Assembly: GCA_046294265.1 (NCBI GenBank)
Contig: JBKBKC010000010.1
Coordinates: forward strand, 1 to 64,000
DNA: 64,000 nucleotides
Direction: 5' to 3'
From: JBKBKC01 sp046294265
GTDB taxonomy: Bacteria > Pseudomonadota > Alphaproteobacteria > Rhodobacterales > Rhodobacteraceae
Both the position numbers and the translations under genes were made by a program. Each line of letters starts with the position of its first letter. Position 1 is the first letter of the stretch. The notes beneath the pieces are model-generated. The model saw nothing but the letters and a program-made list of their open reading frames with translations, was not told the DNA's origin and searched no databases. Positions 52,320-61,616 of the stretch are shown here, in pieces.

Positions 52320-55300
52320 ATGCGATTCACCCGCCTGCGCCTGAACGGCTTCAAAAGCTTTGTGGACGCCACCGAGGTGGTGATCCACGAAGGGCTGACG
52401 GGCATCGTGGGCCCCAATGGCTGCGGCAAGTCGAACCTTCTGGAGGCGATGCGCTGGGTGATGGGCGAAAACCGCCCCTCGGCCATGCGCGGCGGCGGGA
52501 TGGAGGATGTGATCTTTGCGGGCGCCGCCACGCGCCCGGCCCGTGCCTTTGCCGAGGTGGCGCTGGTGATCGACAATGCCGAACGGCTGGCACCCTCGGG
52601 CTTTAACGATCAGGACCAGATCGAAATCGTGCGGCGCATCACCCGCGATGCAGGATCGGCCTACCGGGCCAACAGCCGCGAGGTGCGGGCGCGGGATGTG
52701 CAGATGCTGTTTGCCGATGCCTCGACCGGTGCGCATTCGCCCGCACTGGTCCGGCAGGGGCAGATTGCCGAACTGATCAGCGCCAAGCCCAAGGCGCGGC
52801 GGCGCATCCTGGAAGAGGCTGCGGGAATTTCCGGCCTTTATGCCCGCCGGCATGAGGCCGAGTTGCGGCTGACGGCGACGGAGGCGAACCTTGCACGCGT
52901 GGACGACGTGCTGGGGGCGCTGTCCGAACAGATCGCGGCGCTGACGCGGCAGGCGCGGCAGGCGGCGCGCTATCGCGAGTTGTCGGAAGCGTTGCGGCGG
53001 GCCGAGGGGATGCTGCTCTATCGCCGGTTCCGCGAGGCGGACATCGCCGTGCAGGAGGCCGAGCGCACGATGCGCGACCGGCTGGTGGCGCTGGGGCAGG
53101 CGGAGGCGGCGGCGCGTGCGGCCCTTGCCGCGCGCGAGGCGGCGGAGGAGGCGCTGCCGCCCCTGCGGGAGGAAGAAGCCATCGCCGGGGCCGTGCTGCA
53201 ACGCCTGCTGGTCAGCCGCGATGCAATAGCGGGGCAGGAGGCACAGGCGCGCGCGGTGATCGACGCCCTGCGCGGGCGGCTGGCGCAACTGGACCAGGAT
53301 GCCGAGCGTGAGGCGGCGCTGAACCGCGACGCCGCCGAGACAATCGCCCGGCTGGACTGGGAGACCGAAGCCTTGGCCAAGGCCGCGGAGGGTGAGGGCG
53401 ACCGGATCGCCCTGGCCGCCGAGACCGCGCGCGCTGCGGGCGCCGTGCTGGCCGAGGCCGAGGCGCGGCTGGCCGCACTGACCGAGGATGCGGCGCGGCT
53501 GGCCGCGCGCCACCAGTCGGCGGCGCGGATGCTGTCCGACAATCGGGCGGCGCTGGCGCGGGCCGAGGCGGAGGCGGCGCGGGCTGCGGAGGCCGCGCGG
53601 TTGGCCGAAGGATCGGTGGCGGCGGCGGGTGCCGCGCTGGAGGTGGCGACCGAGGCGCGCGAGGCGGCGCAGATGCTGGTCGAGGACACCGAGGCCGCGC
53701 TGGCCGAGGCCGAGGCCGCGCGTGCCGAAACCGCCGGGCGCGAGGCCGAGGCGCGCTCGGCCCGGTCCTCGGCCGAGGGCGAGGCGCTGGCCCTGCGGTC
53801 CGAGGTGGAGGCGCTGGCGCGACTGATGCAGCGTGAGGGGCAGGCGGGGCATCTGGTGATCGACCGGCTGCGGGTCGATCCTGGCTATGAGGCGGCCATC
53901 GGGGCGGCACTTGCCGATGACCTGCGCGCGCCCGAGGTCGAGGGCGAGGCGCGGTCGGGCTGGGTCACGCTGCCGCCCTATGACGCGGCAGAGGTGCTGC
54001 CCGAGGGGGCGGAGCCGCTGGCGGTGCGGGTCGAGGGGCCGGGGGTTCTGGCGCGGCGCTTGATGCAGGTGGGGCTGGTGGCGCGCGACCGGGGGGCCGC
54101 CTTGCAGGCCGGTTTGCGGGCGGGGCAACGGCTCGTGTCCGTCGAGGGCGATCTGTGGCGCTGGGACGGGTTCCGCGCCGCCGCCGAGGATGCCCCGCAG
54201 GCCAGTGCGCAGCGGCTGCGGCAGGTGAACCGGCTGGTCAAGCTGAAGCGCGATCTGGAGGAGGTATCGGCCCGCGCGGCGGGTGCCCGGCAGGCGCATG
54301 AGGCGCTGACCGCGCGGGCCGAGGCGCTGGCCGGGGCCGAGCGGATGGCCCGCGAGGCGCGGCGCGCGGCGGATGCCCGGCTGGCCGAGGCGAACCGCGC
54401 CCATGCCCGTGCCGAGGCCGAGGGGTCCATCGCGGGCGGGCGGCTGGAGGCGGCGCGCCTTGCCCTGGCACGGTTCGCCGATGAGGCCGAGGACGCGCGG
54501 GTGCGGCTGGAAGAGGCCGCGATCGCGGCCGATGATCTGCCCGCGCTGGAGGACTTGCGCGCCGATCTGGAGGGCGCAAAGGTCACCGTGGAGGCCGCGC
54601 GCCAGGCCATGATCGCGCGCCGGTCGGCCCATGACGAGCAGCGCCGCGAGGCCGAGGCGCGCGCGCGTCGCCGGCAGGAGGTGGCGCGCGATCTGGCGGG
54701 CTGGCGGCAGCGGCTGGAAACCGCCGCGCGGCGGGCCGAGGATCTGGCTGGGCGGAGGTCGGGCACCGAGGCGGAACTGGACGGGGCACTGGAAGCACCC
54801 GAAGATATCGCGCGGCGGCGTGAGGAGATCGAGGAGGCTATCGCCGGGGCCGAAACCCGCCGGGTGCGCGCGGTCGAGGCCCTCGCCGGGGCCGAGGCTG
54901 CCCTGCGCGCGGCACAGGGCAGCGAGCGCGAGGCCGAGCGCGCGGCGGGCGAGGCGCGCGAGGGCCGCGCGCGCGCCGAGGCCCGGGTGGACGCCGCGCG
55001 CGAGGGCCGCGCCGCAGCGGGCCTGCGCATCCGCGAGGTGGCCGACATGACGGTCGATCAGCTCTTGTCCAGCCTCAGGGCCGATCCCGAGGCGATGCCC
55101 GATGCCGAGGCGCTGGAGGTCGAGGTGGCGCGGCTGAAGCGGCAGCGCGAGGCCCTGGGGGCCGTGAACCTGCGCGCCGAAGAGGATCTGGCGACGGTGG
55201 GGGCCGAGCATGACACGCTGGCGCGCGAAAAGACCGATCTGGAAGAGGCGGTGAAGCGCCTGCGGGCGGGCATCGCGGGCCTGAACCGCGAGGGGCGCGA

Positions 55301-55775
55301 GCGGCTGCTGACCGCCTTCGAGCAGGTGAACGGCAGTTTCGCCACCCTGTTCACCACGCTCTTTGGCGGGGGTGAGGCGCGGCTGGTGCTGGTGGAAAGC
55401 GACGATCCGCTGGAGGCGGGGCTGGAGATCATGTGCCAGCCGCCGGGCAAGAAGCTGAGCACGCTCAGCCTGTTGTCGGGGGGCGAGCAGACGCTGACGG
55501 CGATGGCGCTGATCTTCGCGGTGTTCCTGGCCAATCCGGCGCCGATCTGCGTGCTGGACGAGGTGGACGCGCCGCTGGACGATGCCAATGTCACCCGGTT
55601 CTGCGACCTACTGGACGAGATGACGCGCCGCACCGAGACGCGGTTTCTGATCATCACCCACCATGCGGTGACCATGGCCCGGATGGACCGCCTTTATGGC
55701 GTCACGATGGCCGAGCAGGGGGTGAGCCAACTGGTGAGCGTGGACCTGCGGCGGGCCGAGGCGATGGTGGCCTGA
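52320..55775 (+). CDS. smc: Chromosome segregation protein SMC
   Basis: 1151 residues; GAGGA precedes ATG 52320. N-terminal ATPase half: FTRLRLNGFKSFVD, Walker A GPNGCGKSNLLEAMRWVMGE and the Q-loop QGQIAELI. Long Ala/Glu/Arg-rich coiled coils flank a hinge near residues 510-640 (HLVIDRLRVDPGYEAAIGAA and on). The C-terminal half has the signature LSLLSGGEQTLTAMALIF, Walker B ICVLDEVDAPLDDANVTRF and a C-terminal HHAVTMARMDRLYGVTM. It forms the condensin ring with ScpA and ScpB, encoded elsewhere. Codon bias toward GCG/GAG creates very long shadow frames on the opposite strand. Confidence 0.97.
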   Translation: MRFTRLRLNGFKSFVDATEVVIHEGLTGIVGPNGCGKSNLLEAMRWVMGENRPSAMRGGGMEDVIFAGAATRPARAFAEVALVIDNAERLAPSGFNDQDQIEIVRRITRDAGSAYRANSREVRARDVQMLFADASTGAHSPALVRQGQIAELISAKPKARRRILEEAAGISGLYARRHEAELRLTATEANLARVDDVLGALSEQIAALTRQARQAARYRELSEALRRAEGMLLYRRFREADIAVQEAERTMRDRLVALGQAEAAARAALAAREAAEEALPPLREEEAIAGAVLQRLLVSRDAIAGQEAQARAVIDALRGRLAQLDQDAEREAALNRDAAETIARLDWETEALAKAAEGEGDRIALAAETARAAGAVLAEAEARLAALTEDAARLAARHQSAARMLSDNRAALARAEAEAARAAEAARLAEGSVAAAGAALEVATEAREAAQMLVEDTEAALAEAEAARAETAGREAEARSARSSAEGEALALRSEVEALARLMQREGQAGHLVIDRLRVDPGYEAAIGAALADDLRAPEVEGEARSGWVTLPPYDAAEVLPEGAEPLAVRVEGPGVLARRLMQVGLVARDRGAALQAGLRAGQRLVSVEGDLWRWDGFRAAAEDAPQASAQRLRQVNRLVKLKRDLEEVSARAAGARQAHEALTARAEALAGAERMAREARRAADARLAEANRAHARAEAEGSIAGGRLEAARLALARFADEAEDARVRLEEAAIAADDLPALEDLRADLEGAKVTVEAARQAMIARRSAHDEQRREAEARARRRQEVARDLAGWRQRLETAARRAEDLAGRRSGTEAELDGALEAPEDIARRREEIEEAIAGAETRRVRAVEALAGAEAALRAAQGSEREAERAAGEAREGRARAEARVDAAREGRAAAGLRIREVADMTVDQLLSSLRADPEAMPDAEALEVEVARLKRQREALGAVNLRAEEDLATVGAEHDTLAREKTDLEEAVKRLRAGIAGLNREGRERLLTAFEQVNGSFATLFTTLFGGGEARLVLVESDDPLEAGLEIMCQPPGKKLSTLSLLSGGEQTLTAMALIFAVFLANPAPICVLDEVDAPLDDANVTRFCDLLDEMTRRTETRFLIITHHAVTMARMDRLYGVTMAEQGVSQLVSVDLRRAEAMVA

Positions 55776-55815
55776 GCGGATTTCAGGGGGCATTGCCCGG
55801 CCTCATGAGACAGAA

Positions 55816-55878
55816 GGGGGGCTTTGCCCCCCGGCCTGCGGCCGCCCCCCAGGATATTTGAGCCAAGATGAAATGGGA
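55816..55878. repeat. Recurrent hairpin/GGATATTT element, copy G
   Basis: GGGGGGC / GCCCCCC (7 bp, TTT loop; 55816-55832), a second GC run, then CCAGGATATTTGAGCCAAGA and TGAAATGGGA, ending directly at the stop codon of the convergent MOSC gene. The tail is nearly identical to copy C. Confidence 0.7.
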
Positions 55879-56427
55879 TCAGGGACACCGGGTGATGCGG
55901 TCGCCGAGCGCAATCTCTCCATCCTCGACCACGGCGCAGAGGATGCCGCGCAGGCGCAGGGGCGGGTGGCCGGGGGCGGTGATCCAGTCCTTGGCGGCGG
56001 CGCCGTAGCGGGCTTTCCATTTCACGCAGCCATCGTTGAATACGGTCGAGACGCGCAGGGTAGCGGTGCCCGCGCGCAGGAGCGTGCCGGGGGGCAGGTT
56101 GTGGGTGGTGGTGTTCAGATCGGCCACGATGGGGTCGCCGGGGTGGGGGGCGCCGTCGCCGGGTCGCCAGACCAGATCGAGGACGCGGGCGGGCAGGATC
56201 GAGATCTGTATGTCGGGGTCGGGGCGGCCGTCGGGCAGGCGCAGCCAGGGGGTGGCGAGCCAGCGGTCGCCGGGGATGCCCTGCGCGCGGGTCAGGCGCA
56301 GGCTGCGGGGGAAGGCGCGTTCGCCCGTGGCGGGACGGGTGCAGAGAAGCGTGACCGGGCCCGCGTCGCGGGGGGCGGCCAGCACATGCGGCAGAGCGGC
56401 GGCGAGGGCGGCGGCGGTGGGGGTCAT
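55879..56427 (-). CDS. MOSC-domain protein
   Basis: 182 residues from ATG at 56427, overlapping the glycosyltransferase stop by 4 nt. MOSC features are LTRAQGIPGDRWLATPWL at the start of the barrel, ISILPARVLDLV, the conserved-Cys segment STVFNDGCVKWKARYG, and a C-terminal GILCAVVEDGEIALGD. The family binds molybdenum cofactor or carries sulfur for Moco-dependent reactions. Given two molybdenum hydroxylases in the window a link is possible, but they are not adjacent. Substrate unknown. Confidence 0.85.
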   Translation of the reverse strand: MTPTAAALAAALPHVLAAPRDAGPVTLLCTRPATGERAFPRSLRLTRAQGIPGDRWLATPWLRLPDGRPDPDIQISILPARVLDLVWRPGDGAPHPGDPIVADLNTTTHNLPPGTLLRAGTATLRVSTVFNDGCVKWKARYGAAAKDWITAPGHPPLRLRGILCAVVEDGEIALGDRITRCP

Positions 56428-57338
56428 CTGCGGGCCTCCAGCGCCCGGATGCGGTCGCGCAGGTTGAGGTCGGCCTCGACCAACGCGCCCGCTTCGAGGA
56501 GGGCGGCGAGCGCTGCGGGCCGGGCGGTCTGGACGGTGGCATAGAAGGCGTCGATCTCCGCCTCGGAGGCCGCGCAGAGCCAGAGCATCAGCGGCATGTT
56601 GAAGCTGTAGGCCCCGAGGCTGCGCCGGAAGGCCAGACGTTCGCGCCACGCGGCGGGATCCTGCGCGTGGAAGTGCAGCAGCGCGATCTCGGGCGAGAAG
56701 GGGCCGCCCTGCAGCTTTTTCCCGTCGATCTCGGCGCTGTGGATGCGGGGCTGCAGCCCCGGCACGCCGCTGCGGAAAAAGCATTTGCCGACATAGTGGC
56801 TGAGCACGCCATTGGGCAGCAGGTCGGCATAGTCGCCCAACGCCACCTGCCGCAGGGCGGCCTTGTCCGGGCCCCGCAGCGGGCGGCGGAACTGGCGGGC
56901 GGTAAAGATGTCGTCGGGCAGGCGCGGATCGTGCAGCGCCTCGCACGGCGCCATGCGCAGCACCGGCGAAGCGGGGTCGGTGGCGGCAAGCACCTCGGCC
57001 ACCGGGCGGGCGGGCCAAAGGAACTCATCCACGTCGATATGGCCGAGCCAGGCCAGCTCTCCCCGCGCATGGACGCGCTCGACATTGCGGGACTGGCGCA
57101 GCTGGTGCCTGGCCGGGCGGCGGCCGAGGAGCGCCTGCCAGTAGTCATCGTCGCAGCGGATGGCGGTCACGCCGGGGATTGCCGCAACGCGGTCGAAGGC
57201 GGGGTCATCGGGGTCGTCGAAATGCAGCCAGAGCCGCGCGGCCCCCAGCGCCAGGTGGTGTGCCACGAAGGCCAGCACCTGGTCGGCGGGGGCCTTGAGC
57301 GTGGTGCACAGGCCCCAGGTGGGCAGGGTTGCGGGCAT
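56424..57338 (-). CDS. Glycosyltransferase family 2-like protein
   Basis: 304 residues from ATG at 57338. It opens TWGLCTTLKAPADQVLAFVA, typical of the small GT2 variant (Glyco_tranf_2_4) in Rhodobacteraceae. The DxD-type metal site lies in HIDVDEFLWPA, and the C-terminal half contains HYVGKCFFRSGVPGLQPRIH. It lacks membrane segments, so it is probably cytosolic or peripheral, transferring a sugar to a surface polysaccharide or lipid. Acceptor unknown. Confidence 0.85.
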   Translation of the reverse strand: MPATLPTWGLCTTLKAPADQVLAFVAHHLALGAARLWLHFDDPDDPAFDRVAAIPGVTAIRCDDDYWQALLGRRPARHQLRQSRNVERVHARGELAWLGHIDVDEFLWPARPVAEVLAATDPASPVLRMAPCEALHDPRLPDDIFTARQFRRPLRGPDKAALRQVALGDYADLLPNGVLSHYVGKCFFRSGVPGLQPRIHSAEIDGKKLQGGPFSPEIALLHFHAQDPAAWRERLAFRRSLGAYSFNMPLMLWLCAASEAEIDAFYATVQTARPAALAALLEAGALVEADLNLRDRIRALEARR

Positions 57339-57348
57339 GGTGGTGCCG

Positions 57349-58524
57349 CTAAAGCCGGTCGAGGAGCGCGCGGGTGGGCCAGCCGTCGGCGGGCAGGCCC
57401 GCGCGGACCTGCTCCTTTTGCACCGCGGCGCGGGTCAGGGCGCCGAGGATGCCGTCGATGCGGCCCACGTCATGCCCGCGCGCCGCAAGCTTGCGCTGCA
57501 GCGACTGCATCTGCTCGAGCGACAGCTGCGGGTCGGGGCTGCCCGCGCGATAGACGGGCGCCCCTTCCAGCCGTGTGGCGAAATAGGCGGCGGTGGTGAC
57601 ATAGACGAAGCTCTTGTTCCATTCAAAGAGCACGCGGTAGTTGGGGTAGGCGAGGAAGGCCGGGCCCTTGCGCCCCTCGGGCAGGAGGATCGAGGCGCGC
57701 AGGTTGCCGTGGATCGACCCCTCGCGGGGCTTCACGCCAAGGCGCGCCCAGTCCGCGCCGGTCATCTGGGTGTCCAGCCCGGTCTTGGACCAGTCCAGGG
57801 TGTCGGGCACGATCACCTCTTGCAGCCAGGGCTCGCCCGCGCGCCAGCCGTGGTGTTGCAGCATCCGCGCCGCCGACAGCAGCGCGTCAGGCGCCGAAGT
57901 TTTCAGCGTCACGCGACCGTCACCGTCGCCATCGACGCCGCGTTCCAGGATGTCCTTGGGCAGCATCTGCACCATGCCGATCTCGCCGGCCCAGGCCCCG
58001 GTGGTGGTGGCGGGGTCGAGCATCCCGCGTTTCCACAGCTGGGCCGCGGCGATGATCTGGGGCTGGAACAGTTCGGGCCGGCGGCAGTCGTGGCCCAGGG
58101 TCACCAGCGCGTTCACCGTGTTGAAATCGCCCTGCACCGCGCCGAAATCCGTCTCGAAGGCCCAGAAGGCCAGAAGGATGCCGTGCGGCACGCCGTATTC
58201 GCGACGGGCGCGGTCGAAGACGGCCTTGTGTTTTTTCAGGTTCGCTGCCCCGCCGTTCAGCCGACCCTGGCTGATGAGCGCGCGGGAAAAGTCGGTGAAG
58301 GTGCGGCGAAAGATGCCCTGGCCCCGGTCCGCCTTGATCGCGCGCTCGTCGCGGGTGGCGGTGCGGAAGAAGCGGTTGGCCTCATCCCGGGTCAGGCCCG
58401 CCCGCACCACCTCGGCCTTCATCGCCTCGATGAAGGCGGGAAAGGGGCCGCCGCAGGGGGCAGCATGTGCGGCGGGCGCGGCGAGGACTGCGCAGAGGGC
58501 TAGGGCTGGGGCGGCAGGGCGCAT
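57349..58524 (-). CDS. Lytic murein transglycosylase (MltB-type, with peptidoglycan-binding domain)
   Basis: 391 residues from ATG at 58524. The Sec signal is MRPAAPALALCAVLAAPAAHA. The SLT_2 catalytic domain has the Glu in LAFWAFETDFGAVQG and the downstream AWAGEIGMVQMLPKDIL, then NYRVLFEWNKSFVYVTTAAYFA. A C-terminal PG_binding_1 domain reads LQRKLAARGHDVGRIDGILG. It cleaves glycan strands in the periplasm. The open frame extends 71 codons upstream without a signal-like sequence. It is on the same strand as recO upstream. Confidence 0.92.
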   Translation of the reverse strand: MRPAAPALALCAVLAAPAAHAAPCGGPFPAFIEAMKAEVVRAGLTRDEANRFFRTATRDERAIKADRGQGIFRRTFTDFSRALISQGRLNGGAANLKKHKAVFDRARREYGVPHGILLAFWAFETDFGAVQGDFNTVNALVTLGHDCRRPELFQPQIIAAAQLWKRGMLDPATTTGAWAGEIGMVQMLPKDILERGVDGDGDGRVTLKTSAPDALLSAARMLQHHGWRAGEPWLQEVIVPDTLDWSKTGLDTQMTGADWARLGVKPREGSIHGNLRASILLPEGRKGPAFLAYPNYRVLFEWNKSFVYVTTAAYFATRLEGAPVYRAGSPDPQLSLEQMQSLQRKLAARGHDVGRIDGILGALTRAAVQKEQVRAGLPADGWPTRALLDRL

Positions 58525-58597
58525 GGGGCCTCCGTAGGGTTTTGGCCATGCTAGGGGGTGGGTATTCCGGCGCAAAGGGGTTTGCGACCGGTGGCAG

Positions 58598-59329
58598 TCA
58601 CTTTTCCGCAGCCATGGGGCGCGACAGGCGGGCAACCAGCCGCGCGCGGGCCTCGGGCAAGGGACGCCCCGCAAGGATGCCCGCCAGTTCGCGCGCGAGG
58701 AAATGGCCGGTGATGGTGAGGCCCTGCGCCAGGTCATCGGGGCCGGGTGGCAGGCCGGTCAGCAGGGCGGGCAGCGGATACAGCCGGTCGGCCCAGCCAG
58801 CGGCCCCGGCGGCGCTGACCGCGCGCCCGGTGCGGGGGCTGACATAGGCCAGCCCGTCGCGCGCGCCGGTGACAGCGCAGGCGGTGAGGTCGAGGCCAAA
58901 GCCCAGTTCGGCCAACAGGCGCATCTCCCAGTGCAGATAATCGCCCGGGGTCCGGTCGCCGGTTGTGAGACCGTCGAGCAGGGCCACGGTGTCGTGCCAC
59001 AGCGGCGGATAGGCCTCGCGTTCCGGCAGGGCCACGCGCAGCATGGCGCAGATGGCCGAGAGGGTGGCCAGATGCCCGGAATCGGCCATCAGGGCGGCGC
59101 GGGATCGCAGGGGTTCGACCGTGAAGGCGCCGATATGGCCTTCCAGCCGCGCGCGCCAGGCGACCGCCAACTGCGCACCCGGTTGGAGCACGGGGGCCAT
59201 GCGGCGCCCCGCACCGCCCCGCACCACGCCCGCATGCCGCCCATGGGCGGCGGTAAACACCTCGATGATCGCCGAGCTTTCGCCATGCGGGCGCATGGAC
59301 AGCAGCGTGCCTTCGTCTTGCCAATCCAT
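58598..59329 (-). CDS. recO: DNA repair protein RecO
   Basis: 243 residues from ATG at 59329 (MDWQDEGTLLSMRPHGESSA). The N-terminal OB-fold has FTAAHGRHAGVVRGG and VEPLRSRAAL. The central helical domain has LRLLAELGFGLDLTACAVTG, where the second Cys region of other RecO proteins is reduced. RecO loads RecA onto SSB-coated DNA. Its place downstream of era fits the alphaproteobacterial order, with three small genes in between. Confidence 0.93.
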   Translation of the reverse strand: MDWQDEGTLLSMRPHGESSAIIEVFTAAHGRHAGVVRGGAGRRMAPVLQPGAQLAVAWRARLEGHIGAFTVEPLRSRAALMADSGHLATLSAICAMLRVALPEREAYPPLWHDTVALLDGLTTGDRTPGDYLHWEMRLLAELGFGLDLTACAVTGARDGLAYVSPRTGRAVSAAGAAGWADRLYPLPALLTGLPPGPDDLAQGLTITGHFLARELAGILAGRPLPEARARLVARLSRPMAAEK

Positions 59330-59411
59330 CACGCGACTATCCGACCTGTGCGGCCACCCTGCAAGGGGGGCACGCTTGCCGGTGGCGGCACTTGGCCCTA
59401 GCCTCTGGCAG

Positions 59412-60020
59412 ATGACCATCCCCGCCCGCCTTGCTGCACTTGCCGTGTTCCTGATCTCGGGCCTCGCGCTGCGGGCGCAGTTTGATGTGACATACGCCGT
59501 GGCAGGTTCGGGGGCGCGGACGTTGTGGCTGATGGCGGGATATTTCACCATCCTCACGAATCTGCTGCTGGCCGGTCACATGGCGGCGGTGGCGATGGGA
59601 TGGCGGATCGGGGCGTCGCGGGCGGCAGGGATGCTGCTGTCGATCCTCGTGGTTGGGATCGTCTATCATGCGGTGCTGGCGGGCCTTTGGGCGCCGCAGG
59701 GGATGGCCTGGTGGGCGGATCAGGGGTTGCACTCGGCGGCACCGCTCGGGATGCTGGTCTGGTGGTGGGTCTTTGCGCCCAAGGGGGTGGGCTGGCGCGA
59801 CCTGCCCACATGGCTCGTCTGGCCGCTGGCCTATTGCGGCTATGCGCTGCTGCGGGGGGCGCTGACGGGGTTCTGGCCCTATCCGTTCCTCGACGCCGGA
59901 GTGTTGGGCTGGCCCGTCGTGGCCGCGCATGTCGCGGGGATGGTGGCGGGGTTTGCGGTGCTGGGGACGGGCATCGTGGCGGTGGCGCGGTCAGTCCGAC
60001 AGGCCCGCCTCATCCAGTAG
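59412..60020 (+). CDS. Pr6Pr-like integral membrane protein
   Basis: 202 residues with about six membrane helices, starting TIPARLAALAVFLISGLALR. LMAGYFTILTNLLLAGHM and a mid-protein H in LHSAAPLGMLVWWWVFAPKG match my memory of the Pr6Pr family (FAR-17a/AIG1-like). The function in bacteria is not known. It is divergent from recO; its 3' end overlaps the convergent DUF1491 gene by 30 nt. Confidence 0.8.
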   Translation: MTIPARLAALAVFLISGLALRAQFDVTYAVAGSGARTLWLMAGYFTILTNLLLAGHMAAVAMGWRIGASRAAGMLLSILVVGIVYHAVLAGLWAPQGMAWWADQGLHSAAPLGMLVWWWVFAPKGVGWRDLPTWLVWPLAYCGYALLRGALTGFWPYPFLDAGVLGWPVVAAHVAGMVAGFAVLGTGIVAVARSVRQARLIQ

Positions 60021-60320
60021 GCTGCGGCCCTGCCGGTCCTCGACCTCGATCACCCAGAGGTCGGGGTCGCGGGCGCGGGCGCGCGACAGCACCGCATCCA
60101 CCTCGGCCTCGGGCCCTTCGGCCAGCACCATCCAGCGCCGGGCCCCCGACAGGATGTCGGACCGGCGTTCATGCGCGCGGGCTTGACCGTCCAGCGTGGC
60201 GACCTTGACCACCACGGCCCCCGCCGTGGCATCGCCCCGCGCCGTTATGTAATGCGCAATGCCCGCCTGCCGCAGCCGCGACAGATAGGCCGTCACCCAG
60301 AAATCGGCGGTCAGCCTCAT
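59991..60320 (-). CDS. DUF1491-like protein
   Basis: 109 residues from ATG at 60320. It begins MRLTADFWVTAYLSRLR and contains GAVVVKVATLDGQA, ERRSDILSGARRWM and a C-terminal DPDLWVIEVEDRQGRSLLDE, all conserved in an alphaproteobacterial family of unknown function. No membrane segment, so probably cytosolic. Confidence 0.82.
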   Translation of the reverse strand: MRLTADFWVTAYLSRLRQAGIAHYITARGDATAGAVVVKVATLDGQARAHERRSDILSGARRWMVLAEGPEAEVDAVLSRARARDPDLWVIEVEDRQGRSLLDEAGLSD

Positions 60321-60425
60321 TTCTGCCGCGCTTTCATGATGCCCTTGCCATACGCGACCGTCGGCGCGGGGCCTCTGGACCCACCAGCCGGCTGGTCAAC
60401 CGCATCAACCCCGAAGGGAAACCCC

Positions 60426-60611
60426 ATGTCCACGGCAACAACCCCCAACCTTCTTCCGCGCTACCTTCTGCTTGCCGCAATGATGATGATCGTGCTTGCT
60501 CTGTCCGGCATGCTGAGCGCGACACCCACCATGATCGCACAGGTCGGCGGCGGCCTGATCGGCATCGTCGCCGTCATCTGGATCGTCGCGGCCCGCCGCG
60601 CGGCCGAGTGA
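60426..60611 (+). CDS. Small membrane protein (61 residues)
   Basis: From ATG at 60426, 4 nt after AAGGGAAA. Two hydrophobic segments, about residues 12-31 (RYLLLAAMMMIVLALSGMLS) and 37-56 (AQVGGGLIGIVAVIWIVA), and a basic end ARRAAE. No family recognised. The good ribosome site and the membrane pattern support a real gene. Its stop lies in the first unit of a 14-bp tandem repeat. Confidence 0.6.
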   Translation: MSTATTPNLLPRYLLLAAMMMIVLALSGMLSATPTMIAQVGGGLIGIVAVIWIVAARRAAE

Positions 60612-60649
60612 TCCGGCCCGTGTGATCCGGCCCGTGTGATCCGGCCTCA
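60608..60649. repeat. Three tandem 14-bp repeats
   Basis: GTGATCCGGCCCGT occurs exactly at 60608-60621 and 60622-60635, with a third copy at 60636-60649 differing at two positions. It overlaps the stop codon of the small membrane gene and lies 26 bp from the convergent era stop. Confidence 0.85.
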
Positions 60650-60674
60650 GTGACCAGTCGGGGGATGGCGGCAA

Positions 60675-61616
60675 TCAGTCTCCATCCCTGAAATCGAGTC
60701 CCATCTCGGAATACCGCTCCGCCTCGTCCAGCCAGCCGGGCCGGACCTTGACGGTCAGGAACAGGTGCACCTCGCGCCCGGTGAATTCGCGCAGCTCCAT
60801 CCGGGCGGCCTGGCCGATGGCCTTGATCGTCTCGCCCCGGTTGCCCAGCACGATGCCCTTGTGCCCGTCACGGGCGACATACACCACCTGGTCGATCCTG
60901 GCCGATCCGTCCGGCCTGTCCTCCCACTTTTCCGTCTCGACGGTCAACTGGTAGGGGATCTCTTCATGCAGGCGCAGCGTCAGCTTTTCACGCGTGATCT
61001 CGGCCGCGATCATGCGCATGGGCAGGTCGGCAAGCTGGTCCTCGGGATACATCCAGGGGCCTGCGGGCACCTCGCCCGCCAGCCAGTCGCGCAGATCCTC
61101 CACGCCATAGCCCTTTTCGGCCGAGATCATGAAGCTGCGGGTGAAGGGGAAAGCCTCGTTCAGGCTGGCGGTCAGGGCCAGCAGGGTTTCGGCGCGGGTG
61201 CGGTCGATCTTGTTGATAATGAGGGCCACGGGCTGGCCCTGGGGCAGCTGGTCGCGCATCCGGTCGATGATGGCCTGCACGCCGTCCGTCAGGCCGCGGT
61301 GCGCCTCGATCAGCAGGCAGATGATGTCGGCATCCGTGGCCCCGCCCCAGGCGGCGGCGACCATGGCGCGGTCAAGTCGGCGGCGGGGTCGGAAAAGGCC
61401 GGGGGTATCGACGAACACGATCTGGCTTTGCCCGGCCATGCAGACGCCACGGATGCGGGTGCGCGTGGTCTGCACCTTGTGCGTGACGATGCTGACCTTG
61501 GCCCCCACCATACGGTTGAGAAGCGTGGACTTTCCGGCGTTGGGCTCACCGATCAGGGCGACGAAGCCCGCGCGGGTGGGGGCTTCGGGTGCCCCATGGT
61601 CCTCAGCTTCCGTCAT
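60675..61616 (-). CDS. era: GTPase Era
   Basis: 313 residues from ATG at 61616, 6 nt after GGAGG; an ATG at 61619 is adjacent. G1 GEPNAGKSTLLNRMVG, switch VQTTRTRIRG, G3 DTPGLF, G4 NKID and a C-terminal KH domain with the GxxG loop in GNRGETIKAIGQAAR. It matures 16S rRNA and the 30S subunit. The 5' end overlaps rnc, so the two are translationally coupled. Confidence 0.96.
   Translation of the reverse strand: MTEAEDHGAPEAPTRAGFVALIGEPNAGKSTLLNRMVGAKVSIVTHKVQTTRTRIRGVCMAGQSQIVFVDTPGLFRPRRRLDRAMVAAAWGGATDADIICLLIEAHRGLTDGVQAIIDRMRDQLPQGQPVALIINKIDRTRAETLLALTASLNEAFPFTRSFMISAEKGYGVEDLRDWLAGEVPAGPWMYPEDQLADLPMRMIAAEITREKLTLRLHEEIPYQLTVETEKWEDRPDGSARIDQVVYVARDGHKGIVLGNRGETIKAIGQAARMELREFTGREVHLFLTVKVRPGWLDEAERYSEMGLDFRDGD

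Noticed and set aside
50493..55211. 1572-codon open frame on the minus strand opposite smc and neighbours
   Set aside because: It lies antisense to smc, the kinase and the PLP enzyme, is dominated by Arg/Pro/Gly/His/Gln repeats and shows no conserved motif; it results from GC-rich codon bias.
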